From Vicinamibacterales bacterium (lineage in GTDB: Bacteria; Acidobacteriota; Vicinamibacteria; Vicinamibacterales; UBA8438): DNA of 5,716 bases. The notes under the pieces are model-generated. The model did no database searches and had not been told where the DNA came from. It saw only the letters and a list, made by a program, of their open reading frames with translations. This document shows positions 1 through 5,485 of this stretch, in pieces. The stretch lies in contig JASLOY010000253.1 of NCBI GenBank assembly GCA_030745255.1, forward strand, positions 1-5,716. Reading direction: 5' to 3'. Each line of letters begins with the position of its first letter. Position 1 is the stretch's first letter. The translations under genes were made by a program, and so were the position numbers.

Positions 1-8
1 GCATCCCT

Positions 9-52
9 TTCCCCACGACCTGTCTTCCAACCCCTGACTTCTGACGTCTCGA
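9..52 (-). repeat. Degenerate 7-bp purine-rich repeats downstream of the CDF gene
   Basis: Read on the minus strand, this stretch just beyond the stop codon of the cation exporter is a run of loosely related heptamers of the type GACGTCA, GAAGTCA, GAAGACA. It shares the exact 9-mer GAAGACAGG (18-26 here) and the 7-mer AGGGATG (2-8) with the block at 5402-5442, which also follows a stop codon. No stable hairpin with a T-run is visible, so it is not an obvious intrinsic terminator. Function unknown; it may simply be a lineage-specific intergenic repeat. Confidence 0.4.
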
Positions 53-65
53 GCATCCGGTTGAT

Positions 66-1019
66 CTAATGCGGTGTGACCACTTCACCCTCGCGACAAC
101 CGTCCTTGACGGCACCATATTCGCACTCGAGCGTCGAGTGTGTAATGCCGTGACGCTCGAGGACCGCACGCGCCAGCTGTTTGACCTCCTCGGCCAGCGC
201 CGCATCCTGACGCTCGACCACGATGTGCGCCTCGAACGACTTCTGCGACTCGTCGAGGTCCCACACATGCACGTGGTGGACGTCGACGATTCCGTCCACC
301 GCTCGCAGCGCGTCGGCGAGCGCCGGCACATGGATGTCCACCGGCACCCCGAGCATCAGGATGCGACTCGCCTGCTGCGTGATGACCACGCCATGGTAGA
401 GGGCGTAACCTGCGATCAAGAACGTCGCGATGACATCGGCCAGATACAGCTGATACCGCAGGATGAGAATGCCGGCCACGATGACCGCGACCGACCCCAG
501 CGCGTCGGTCACATTGTGGACGAACGACGCCTTCACGTTCAGGCTGCCCCTGGCCATCGCGTAGGTGAGCAGCGCGGTGACGACGTCGACTGCCAACGCG
601 ACGGTGGCGACGATCACCACGGTCCACCCCGCCACCGGCGGCGGGTCGACCACGCGCATCACCGCCTCGTAGATGAGATACAGCCCGACCAGATTGAGGG
701 TCGTGGCGTTGATCAGCGCCCCGATGAGCTCGACCCGCCGGTAGCCAAATGTCTGATACCGGTCTGCCGGCTTGCGTCCGACCCGGCGCGCCGCCCAGGC
801 GATCAGCAGCGCTCCAGCGTCACCCAGGTTGTGCAGCGCGTCGGCGACCAGTGAGAGACTGCCCGACAGGAGGCCCCCAATCACCTGGACCACCGTCAGG
901 AGTCCGTTGATCGCGGCTGCGAGCAGCAGCCGCGCGTCGCTCAGCCCGGGGACGTCCTCGGCGTGGTCATTGCCCGGGGGGTGCTGTGCGTGAACCGGGC
1001 CGTTTGGCGTCGATGTCAT
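66..1019 (-). CDS. Cation diffusion facilitator (CDF) family zinc/divalent-metal exporter
   Basis: This is a 317-residue inner-membrane metal/proton antiporter of the CzcD/ZitB/ZnT-like type, expected to export Zn2+ and related divalent ions from the cytoplasm. Six hydrophobic segments lie at roughly 30-50, 57-78, 98-121, 132-155, 163-187 and 192-216. The transport site is visible as His63-x3-Asp67 in TM2 (ALHNLGD) and His168-x3-Asp172 in TM5 (FVHNVTD), the HD-HD pattern associated with zinc-preferring members. The cytoplasmic C-terminal domain (about 225-300) carries the typical GIVDVHHVHVWDLDE segment, with His248, His249 and His251, then His265. The N-terminus has a short His-containing stretch (His10, His13, His19); there is no long His-rich loop between TM4 and TM5. 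The ATG at 1019 was chosen because GGGGA lies about 6 nt upstream and the family normally starts close to TM1. The frame stays open to an ATG at 1136, but that extension is Gly/Pro/Arg-rich and unlike a CDF N-terminus. It lies 172 bp downstream of the sugar dehydrogenase homologue on the same strand, so co-transcription is possible but not shown. Confidence 0.93.
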   Translation of the reverse strand: MTSTPNGPVHAQHPPGNDHAEDVPGLSDARLLLAAAINGLLTVVQVIGGLLSGSLSLVADALHNLGDAGALLIAWAARRVGRKPADRYQTFGYRRVELIGALINATTLNLVGLYLIYEAVMRVVDPPPVAGWTVVIVATVALAVDVVTALLTYAMARGSLNVKASFVHNVTDALGSVAVIVAGILILRYQLYLADVIATFLIAGYALYHGVVITQQASRILMLGVPVDIHVPALADALRAVDGIVDVHHVHVWDLDESQKSFEAHIVVERQDAALAEEVKQLARAVLERHGITHSTLECEYGAVKDGCREGEVVTPH

Positions 1020-1191
1020 GCGACGTCCCCAGCCTGCCGAGCGCATCCGGCCAGGCACGGCGCCGGCGGCGGTCGCACCACGGTGAACGCCGAAACAGGG
1101 AGCGATGGGGGGAGGGTCGAGCCCCGAGAGCCCCACGATGAGTCAACGAACCAGACGAGCCTGTGAGACGGCACGACACAGCACCTGACGG
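1020..1191. other. Intergenic region between the PQQ dehydrogenase homologue and the CDF gene
   Basis: These 172 bases separate two minus-strand genes. The only clear element is the Shine-Dalgarno-like GGGGA just upstream of the exporter's ATG. A TTGACT occurs on the minus strand (about 1139-1144) but no matching -10 hexamer stands at the right distance. The stop codon of the upstream gene sits in a 9-base palindrome, TGACCGTCA (1186-1194), too short for a terminator. No convincing RNA structure or metal-responsive operator was recognised. Confidence 0.4.
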
Positions 1192-2433
1192 TCACTCCAC
1201 TGGTTCAAGCCGAAGCAGCGCCGCCCGATTCTCCTCTGTCAGCACATAGAGGAGCCCGTCCGGACCCTGCTTCACGTCACGTATCCGCTGACGGAGCTCG
1301 GTCAACAACCATTCCCTCGCCAGCTCCTCCCCGTTGTCGTTGAAGGCAATCCGTTCCAGGTGACCCGTGCGGCCGATCCGGCCGGTCACGAGCGAGCCGA
1401 CGAACAGGTTGCCCTTCCACTGCGGGAACCGGTCGCCGGTGTAGAAGGCCAGGCCGGATGGGGCAATCGACGGCACCCAGAAGACGAGGGGCTCCTCCAT
1501 GCCGTCTGACCAGAACCGGTCGGTCACCCGAGGCCCGTTGTATTGCCGCCCATAGGAGACCACGGGCCAGCCATAGTTCTGCCCCGGTTCGATGACGTTG
1601 AGCTCGTCCCCGCCCTGCACGGCGTGTTCGGTGGCCCAGGGCGCCGCCGTATCCGGATGGATGGCCAACCCCTGCTGGTTGCGATGTCCCATCGAGAAAA
1701 TCTCCGGCTTGTAGCCCTCGCGACCGACGAACGGATTGTCGTCAGGCACGCTGCCATCGTCCCGCAACCGCAGCAGCTTTCCGGCGTGGCTGCTCGGGTC
1801 CTGGGCCCGCGCGCCTTCCGGGTTCGTGCCAAAGGAGCCGCCGACCGTCAAGAACAACAGACCATCGGGCGCGAAGGCGATCCGTGCCGACGCGGTCGCC
1901 CCACCGAACGGCTCGGCGACAAAGACATCCTCGACGTCCCGCAGCGCCATCCCGTCGAGACGCCCGCGGATCAGCGCGACCGTGGCGGCGTCATCTGGAA
2001 GCGGTCTCGTGTAGCTGAGATACACGAGCCGGTTCTCGGCGAAGTTCGGATGCAGGGCCACGTCCATCAGGCCGGCCAACCCCCGCGCGAGCACCTCGGG
2101 CACCCCCTCGATCGGCTCGGGGTCGAGTATGCCGCCGCGAATCATCCGAAGGCGCCCTTCACGCTCGGTGACCAGCATGTCGCCACCGGGCACAAAAGCG
2201 AGCCCCCAGGGATGAGACAGGCCATCGGTCACCACGACCACGCGGACCTGGGCGATCTCGTGCGTGTTGACGATGAGCGGTACATCCGGGAGCGGCACCC
2301 GCGGCAGACCAGGTGGGCGCACCCGCTCTGGGTCACGCTGCTGCGCCGCGCCAACGGCGACGGCGACGGCAACGGCGCCACACAGGGTGAGCCACACCAC
2401 CGGGCGACGCCCCACCACTGACCTATCTTGCAT
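1192..2433 (-). CDS. Exported PQQ-dependent sugar dehydrogenase family protein (Asd/YliI-like), probable catalytic His substitution
   Basis: This 413-residue protein has a Sec-type signal peptide: Arg9-Arg10, a hydrophobic core at 11-29 and an AxA-like site near 28-30. The six-bladed propeller of the soluble glucose/aldose-sugar dehydrogenase superfamily follows. Landmarks in order are HPWGLAFVPGG (74-84), GLMDVALHPNF (121-131), the GKLLRLRDDGSVPDDNPF segment (218-235), GHRNQQGLAIHP (249-260), GGDELN (274-279) followed by GQNYGWP (284-290), FPQWKGNLFVGSL (336-348) and RIRDVKQGPDGLLYVLT (383-399). Family members oxidise aldoses in the periplasm with PQQ and Ca2+. The position that in E. coli YliI and in soluble glucose dehydrogenase is the catalytic base His (HFGGRL or HQSGRL) reads T180-A-S-A-R184-I here, so the His is absent, while the Arg of GHRN (R251) is kept. 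Activity is therefore uncertain; it could be a non-catalytic or divergent subfamily. The ATG at 2433 has a good AGAGGTGA upstream and directly begins the signal peptide. Confidence 0.9.
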   Translation of the reverse strand: MQDRSVVGRRPVVWLTLCGAVAVAVAVGAAQQRDPERVRPPGLPRVPLPDVPLIVNTHEIAQVRVVVVTDGLSHPWGLAFVPGGDMLVTEREGRLRMIRGGILDPEPIEGVPEVLARGLAGLMDVALHPNFAENRLVYLSYTRPLPDDAATVALIRGRLDGMALRDVEDVFVAEPFGGATASARIAFAPDGLLFLTVGGSFGTNPEGARAQDPSSHAGKLLRLRDDGSVPDDNPFVGREGYKPEIFSMGHRNQQGLAIHPDTAAPWATEHAVQGGDELNVIEPGQNYGWPVVSYGRQYNGPRVTDRFWSDGMEEPLVFWVPSIAPSGLAFYTGDRFPQWKGNLFVGSLVTGRIGRTGHLERIAFNDNGEELAREWLLTELRQRIRDVKQGPDGLLYVLTEENRAALLRLEPVE

Positions 2434-2482
2434 GAGTCACCTCTGGGTCCACCTGACCAGATGCCGTAGGGTCTTGCCGTGT

Positions 2483-2488
2483 ATTCTA
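2483..2488 (-). promoter_or_regulatory. Possible -10 element for the PQQ dehydrogenase homologue
   Basis: On the minus strand TAGAAT stands about 50 nt upstream of the ATG at 2433, in an otherwise GC-rich divergent spacer (2434-2602). One base differs from TATAAT. No recognisable TTGACA-like -35 lies 16-18 bp further upstream, so the call rests on one hexamer. Nothing convincing was seen for the plus-strand fragment in the same spacer. Confidence 0.2.
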
Positions 2489-2602
2489 CCGAACCACGGG
2501 CCTTCAGGTTCCGGCTCTTGGAGCGAACTGTGTGTAAGATCCGTGTCCACACCCGCGCTGGTCGAAGCAGTCGAGCCTGAATGCCATCTGCACGAGGGGC
2601 GC

Positions 2603-2791
2603 GTGGCCATTTCAGCACGCTTTGGACGTTATCTCGTCGAACGCGAGCTGGGTCGCGGCGGAATGGGCGTGGTGTACGCCGCATACGATGATCAGCTGCA
2701 GCGTCCGGTCGCCATCAAGACGATCGCCGAATCCGTCGATGACGAAGGGGCGGCGACACCATCGACGACATGCCGGATGGAAAGGCCCTGA
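2603..2791 (+). pseudogene. Serine/threonine protein kinase, N-terminal remnant (PknB-like)
   Basis: Starting at GTG 2603, behind a good ribosome binding site (GAGGGG), the first 48 or so residues are an unmistakable bacterial Hanks-type kinase N-lobe. RFGRYLVERELGRGGMGVVY supplies the glycine-rich loop (17-24), followed by a DDQLQRPVAIK segment with the ATP-binding lysine at residue 39. Homology stops at about SVDDEGA (45-50). The frame then runs through an unrelated tail of about a dozen residues to a stop at 2789-2791, giving 62 residues against the 260-residue or longer catalytic domain of the family. The helix-C glutamate, HRD, DFG and any sensor domain are all missing, so no kinase activity is possible. 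The tail is the out-of-frame reading of the next feature, which points to a deletion or recombination joint rather than a simple frameshift. Confidence 0.85.
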
Positions 2792-2868
2792 CCCTGTACG
2801 GGAGACAACCCGACGGGTCCTGGAAGATCGTCTACGACTGCTTCAACGCGAACATCGGTCCCACGTAG
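2743..2868 (+). pseudogene. C-terminal remnant of a DUF4440/SnoaL-like (NTF2-fold) protein
   Basis: In the frame one base away from the kinase fragment, the sequence after a TGA at 2740-2742 reads GGDTIDDMPDGKALTLYG (from 2749) and continues as RQPDGSWKIVYDCFNANIGP to a TAG at 2866-2868. The pattern DxGK, hydrophobic strand, xQPDGSWKIVxDxFN-x-N near the C-terminus is typical of the last two strands of DUF4440/SnoaL-like NTF2-fold proteins, about 120-160 residues when intact. Only about 40 residues remain and the first two-thirds of the domain is absent. It has no start of its own except ATG 2770, which has no ribosome binding site, so it is read as a remnant. Its stop lies 16 bp from the convergent stop of the NYN-LOTUS gene. 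The family name rests on a short tail motif. Confidence 0.6.
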
Positions 2869-2884
2869 CGGTGATGGATAGACC

Positions 2885-3736
2885 TCAGTCGCGCAAGATT
2901 TTCCCGATGACGTACCCGCCAGACCGCTCGTCGAGCTCGAGCTCGAGCTGGCCGCGGGCTTGCGCCTCATCGAGCAAGTCGTTGAACGACCCGAACCCAT
3001 AGGCGGATTCGTTGAATCCTGGACGGCGACGCTTCAGTGTCTGTTTGATCATCGATCCCCAGAGCTTCGCCCGGTCTCCCCGTTCGGCGTAGATCGCCTC
3101 GGCGGTCTGAACGACGAGATCGATCGCCTCCTGTGCCGAATCGTCTGCCGCCGGCTCCTTCGTGGCCGCAGCCCCCTGGGCTTGCGCCGGAGCAACCTGT
3201 TTCTTCGCCGTCGCGGTCGCGCTCTTGCCACGTCCCTTGCCACGCTGACGCCGGCGGGACGACTGGCGCTCGGCGACCAGGTCGTCGTAGAAGATGAACT
3301 CGTCGCAGTTGTTGATGAGCAGGTCCGACGTCGAGTTCTTCACGCCGACCCCGATTACCGACTTGGCGTTCTCGCGGAGCTTGCTGACCAGCGGCGAAAA
3401 GTCGGAGTCGCCCGACACGATCACGAACGTGTCGATGTGCTCCTTCGTGTAGCAGAGATCGAGCGCATCGACTACCATCCGGATATCGGCCGAGTTCTTC
3501 CCGGACTGGCGCGCGTGCGGAATCTCGATCATCTCGAACGCCGCTTCGTGCATGGTCGCCTTGAATTCCTTGTAGCGATCCCAGTCGCAGTAGGCCTTCT
3601 TGGCGACGATGCTGCCTTTGAGCAGCAGGCGTTCGATGACCGGCCGGATGTCGAACTTCTTCAGCTTGGCGTCGCGGACGCCAAGCGCGACGTTCTCGAA
3701 GTCGCAGAACACCGCCAGATTACCGTCGCCGTTCAC
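2885..3736 (-). CDS. NYN domain (PIN-like, LabA-type) protein with C-terminal OST-HTH/LOTUS domain
   Basis: This 283-residue cytoplasmic protein is a predicted RNA-binding or RNA-cleaving factor. Residues 6-155 form a NYN/PIN-like nuclease fold with the expected acidic motifs: VFCDFEN (Asp12, Asn15), GKNSADIRMVVD (79-90, Asp84 and Asp90) and VIVSGDSDFSPL (Asp110, Asp112). These are the metal-site positions of the NYN family, so the nuclease site looks intact. A basic, low-complexity linker (157-200, Arg/Lys then Ala/Gln/Pro-rich) follows. Residues 202-280 (AQEAIDLVVQ to GGYVIG), with LWGSMIKQTLKRRRPGFNES and GFGSFNDLLDEA, match an OST-HTH/LOTUS winged helix, a domain family reported to bind G-rich or G-quadruplex RNA. 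The start was set at GTG 3736 because it overlaps the stop of the upstream 37-codon ORF as GTGA and has ATGGAG 5 nt upstream; GTG 3742 is in the same frame and would add two residues. Substrate and biological role are unknown. Confidence 0.9.
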   Translation of the reverse strand: MNGDGNLAVFCDFENVALGVRDAKLKKFDIRPVIERLLLKGSIVAKKAYCDWDRYKEFKATMHEAAFEMIEIPHARQSGKNSADIRMVVDALDLCYTKEHIDTFVIVSGDSDFSPLVSKLRENAKSVIGVGVKNSTSDLLINNCDEFIFYDDLVAERQSSRRRQRGKGRGKSATATAKKQVAPAQAQGAAATKEPAADDSAQEAIDLVVQTAEAIYAERGDRAKLWGSMIKQTLKRRRPGFNESAYGFGSFNDLLDEAQARGQLELELDERSGGYVIGKILRD

Positions 3737-3846
3737 ACACACTCCATCTCTGTTGTTTCTCGCGACAAGATGTCAGCGACCGCCGCGATGAGGACGAGCA
3801 TGATGGCGGCGGTCACGCCCACAATTCCGCTCTGCCCACGGCGCAT
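3733..3846 (-). CDS. Small single-pass membrane protein (37 aa), overlapping the NYN-LOTUS start
   Basis: The ORF runs from ATG 3846 to TGA 3733-3735 and encodes a 37-residue peptide. It begins MRRGQSG, continues with a hydrophobic stretch at about 8-27 (IVGVTAAIMLVLIAAVADIL) and ends in a polar tail, RETTEMECV. This is a classic small membrane protein layout, with two arginines before the TM segment predicting an N-in topology. Three independent local signals support it: a perfect TATAAT (3865-3870) just upstream, a GGTGGG Shine-Dalgarno-like stretch 5 nt before the ATG, and a 4-nt GTGA overlap with the NYN-LOTUS start, the usual signature of translational coupling. No homologue is recognised. 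It could be a membrane partner for the NYN protein or only a leader ORF that couples its translation; an accidental ORF is not excluded, given the short length. Confidence 0.5.
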   Translation of the reverse strand: MRRGQSGIVGVTAAIMLVLIAAVADILSRETTEMECV

Positions 3847-3864
3847 CGTCGCCCACCGGCAGCG

Positions 3865-3870
3865 ATTATA
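3865..3870 (-). promoter_or_regulatory. Consensus -10 box (TATAAT) ahead of the small ORF and NYN-LOTUS gene
   Basis: A perfect TATAAT on the minus strand stands in GC-rich sequence, 35 bp beyond the stop of the upstream membrane protein gene and 18 nt before the ATG at 3846. A start site about 7 nt downstream would give a leader of roughly 11 nt that still contains GGTGGG. The -35 position is poor (no TTGACA at 16-18 bp). A TG dinucleotide lies one base too far upstream for a strict extended -10. It would make the small ORF plus NYN-LOTUS a unit separate from the gene at 3906-4664. Confidence 0.45.
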
Positions 3871-3905
3871 CGCACACGGACAGGACATCCCGCCAGCGCC
3901 GGCCG

Positions 3906-4664
3906 CTAGAAGATTTTCAGGTCCCGCCTCGGCGACCGAGTGGATGCCCGCGGACGCCGCCGGCGTGGACGGACGGGCAGCGAGCCGGTGCGGCCGGCCA
4001 AGCCCTCGTCCTCGACCGCTTGCGCTGGCTCACGATTCTTCGACTTTGTCGCGGAACCTGCCGCGTGTGGCGGCTCCGATCCTCGCCTCCCCAGCTCCCG
4101 GCGTAGCGCGGGCAGCTCCCTGTGATACCCCTCACCGTCACCGTAATCGGGAAAACGCCGATAGTGCGTGTGCGGGGCGACGACGCGCCGCGCATGCTTG
4201 ATCGGGCACCAGTACTGCTCGGTCCGGGCCGCAACCTCCCGGACGTAGGCAATCACACCATTCGCGTAGTCGCAGAGCACGCAGTGGACCTTCTCGATGC
4301 CGTTCAAGTAGGACAGCTTGTGGCGATCGATGACCACGAAGCTCGCACGCGGCACGCGCAGGATGCCGTAGATCGGGAAGCAGCTCCATTGATAGAGGGT
4401 GACCCACGCGTCGAGCACAGCGAACGGCAGCAGGAGCGAGTAGATGAGGGGTGCCGTCAGCATGTTGAGCTTGCTGCCTTCGAGCAGGAACCGGGGAATA
4501 TTGCGCCTCAGGCGGCGATGACGCCGGCGGATGTCGTGATCGAAGTGCACTCGTTTCTTCTCGAAGCGATACCCCCATTCGTCATGCGCGACGATCAGCT
4601 CGCGCTCCATCTGGGTCTCGAGCTCATGTATGCCGTCGAGGATCGCGCTCAGTCTGCTGGCCAT
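3906..4664 (-). CDS. Uncharacterised conserved-type membrane protein with a Cys/His cluster
   Basis: This is a 252-residue protein of unknown function. From N to C it has a charged helical region (1-60) rich in Arg/Lys/His (EKKRVHFDHDIRRRHRRLRR, 35-54), a hydrophobic hairpin or long TM region at about 67-100 (MLTAPLIYSLLLPFAVLDAW onward), and then a soluble core (about 101-182). The core carries CVLC (Cys128, Cys131), a YANGVIAYVREVAARTEQYW stretch, CPIKH (Cys153, His157) and PHTHYRRF (His165, His167). The Cys-x2-Cys and Cys-x3-His pairs look like a possible metal site. The last 70 residues are basic and low in complexity and probably disordered. From memory, the ARTEQYWCPIKHARR core looks like a widespread hypothetical family, but I cannot name a Pfam entry. 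The ATG at 4664 was chosen for the upstream GAGGA and because the 34 residues added by ATG 4766 are Gly/Ala/Pro-rich. It is divergent from the universal stress gene. Confidence 0.75.
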   Translation of the reverse strand: MASRLSAILDGIHELETQMERELIVAHDEWGYRFEKKRVHFDHDIRRRHRRLRRNIPRFLLEGSKLNMLTAPLIYSLLLPFAVLDAWVTLYQWSCFPIYGILRVPRASFVVIDRHKLSYLNGIEKVHCVLCDYANGVIAYVREVAARTEQYWCPIKHARRVVAPHTHYRRFPDYGDGEGYHRELPALRRELGRRGSEPPHAAGSATKSKNREPAQAVEDEGLAGRTGSLPVRPRRRRPRASTRSPRRDLKIF

Positions 4665-4926
4665 CGTCGAGTCCTCGCTTCCTGGGGCCCCGCCCCGCAG
4701 GCCCGCCGAGACCCCACCAGAAAGAGGTGCAAGAACGGTGCTGGCCCCGAGCCTGTTCACGACCATCTGTTTCGCCTACATCACGCCCATCCCTGATTCT
4801 CTCCACCCGAATCGTGAAATCTTCCGCAGTCGCCCGAGACAATGTCCCCCAGTCCCGCCAGAAAGATGTAGGCTCGCCCGAAAGCCCCTGGTCGCGCCTG
4901 GCCGCCGACTTGCAAACTCAACCAGC
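4665..4926. other. Divergent intergenic region upstream of the universal stress gene
   Basis: These 262 bases separate the starts of a minus-strand and a plus-strand gene, so promoters for both should lie here, yet no hexamer pair stands out on either strand. Visible items are GAGGA as the ribosome binding site of the minus-strand gene and a spaced 9-bp inverted repeat, GCCTACATC (4774-4782) with GATGTAGGC (4865-4873). A plus-strand frame stays open through the region in phase with the universal stress gene, but its peptide is Pro/Arg/Ser-rich and looks non-coding. Confidence 0.35.
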
Positions 4927-5391
4927 ATGCGAGACCTGCAGACCATCCTGGCGCCGACCGACTTCAGCGACACATCGGCCCTCGCCCTCGACTACGCGAC
5001 GGCGCTGGCCGAAACGTTCGGCGCGAGCCTGCATGTGCTTCACGTCGTAGAGCCCACGGTGCTAAACCCGGCCGGTCTGGACCTCTGGGGATATTCGCTC
5101 ACGTCACTCATCGACCAGCTGGAGCTCTCGGCCGAGACACGCATGGCGGTGCTTGCCACGGCGGCCGAACCGCGCGTGGCGATTTCGCGAATTGCCCGTG
5201 TCGGACAGCCGTTCGTCGAGATACTGCGTTACGCCCGCGACCATGCCGCAGACCTGATCGTCATTGGCACGCACGGACGTGGCGCGGTCGAGCATCTGCT
5301 GCTGGGCAGCGTGGCCGAACAGGTGGTCCGGGCGTCAACGTGCCCGGTGCTGACCGTACGGCTGCCCGGCCACAGATTTGTGATGCCTTAG
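4927..5391 (+). CDS. Universal stress protein, UspA-like single domain
   Basis: This is a complete 154-residue single-domain Usp protein, the usual family length. It begins MRDLQTILAPTDFSD, where Asp12 is the conserved adenine-contact position after strand 1, and continues ALALDYATALAETFGASLHVLHVVEP. The C-terminal half holds DLIVIGTHGRG through GSVAEQVVRASTCPVLTVR. The ATP-binding signature G-x2-G-x9-G-S/T is intact: Gly114, Gly117, then nine residues, Gly127-Ser128. That predicts the nucleotide-binding type rather than the UspA type proper. Family members are cytoplasmic dimers linked to stress or growth arrest; the specific role here is unknown. The ATG at 4927 opens exactly at the family N-terminus but has no good Shine-Dalgarno sequence. 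The open frame reaches back to 4630, and that extension is rejected as non-coding. The fhs gene starts 94 bp downstream on the same strand. Confidence 0.93.
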   Translation: MRDLQTILAPTDFSDTSALALDYATALAETFGASLHVLHVVEPTVLNPAGLDLWGYSLTSLIDQLELSAETRMAVLATAAEPRVAISRIARVGQPFVEILRYARDHAADLIVIGTHGRGAVEHLLLGSVAEQVVRASTCPVLTVRLPGHRFVMP

Positions 5392-5401
5392 ATCGTCGCC
5401 C

Positions 5402-5442
5402 GTCAGGAGGCAGAAGACAGGAGAGGGATGACAGGAGAAGCA
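5402..5442 (+). repeat. Degenerate 7-bp purine-rich repeats between the universal stress gene and fhs
   Basis: Divided from position 5402, the sequence reads GTCAGGA, GGCAGAA, GACAGGA, GAGGGAT, GACAGGA, GAAGCAC: six heptamers, two identical and the first three closely related. The 9-mer GAAGACAGG (5413-5421) and AGGGATG (5424-5430) recur on the minus strand at the left edge of the window, also a short distance after a stop codon. It lies in the fhs 5' leader and is purine-rich on the coding strand. No hairpin is evident. Confidence 0.45.
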
Positions 5443-5485
5443 CGACAGCTTCGCCACATTCTTCGGCGCCTGACTCCAGTACGAC

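Noticed and set aside
124..140. Perfect hairpin CACTCGA-GCG-TCGAGTG
   Set aside because: It lies inside the CDF coding sequence (around Ser295 to Glu300), has no T-run and is about 55 bp before the stop, so it is not a terminator; probably chance.
69..854. 261-codon plus-strand open frame opposite the CDF exporter
   Set aside because: His/Asp/Arg-rich shadow of the exporter on the other strand, with no recognisable fold.
1543..2421. 292-codon plus-strand open frame opposite the sugar dehydrogenase homologue
   Set aside because: Antisense shadow of a gene with clear family motifs and a signal peptide; no domain or ribosome site of its own.
2933..2949. GAGCTC tandem repeat, nearly three copies
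   Set aside because: It encodes the in-frame LELEL strand of the LOTUS domain; too short to treat as a repeat element.
2960..4201. 413-codon plus-strand open frame opposite the NYN-LOTUS and Cys/His membrane protein genes
   Set aside because: It runs antisense across two better-supported genes and their spacer; its translation is Arg/Leu/Asp-rich with no recognisable domain, as expected of an antisense frame in GC-rich DNA.
4774..4873. 9-bp inverted repeat GCCTACATC / GATGTAGGC in the divergent spacer
   Set aside because: The arms are 82 bp apart, mismatch at both ends, and a 9-bp match in a region this size is not very unlikely by chance; weak as an operator claim.
4630..4926. In-frame 99-residue N-terminal extension of the universal stress protein
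   Set aside because: The Pro/Arg/Ser-rich peptide overlaps the divergent gene's start, while the Usp domain begins exactly at the ATG at 4927.
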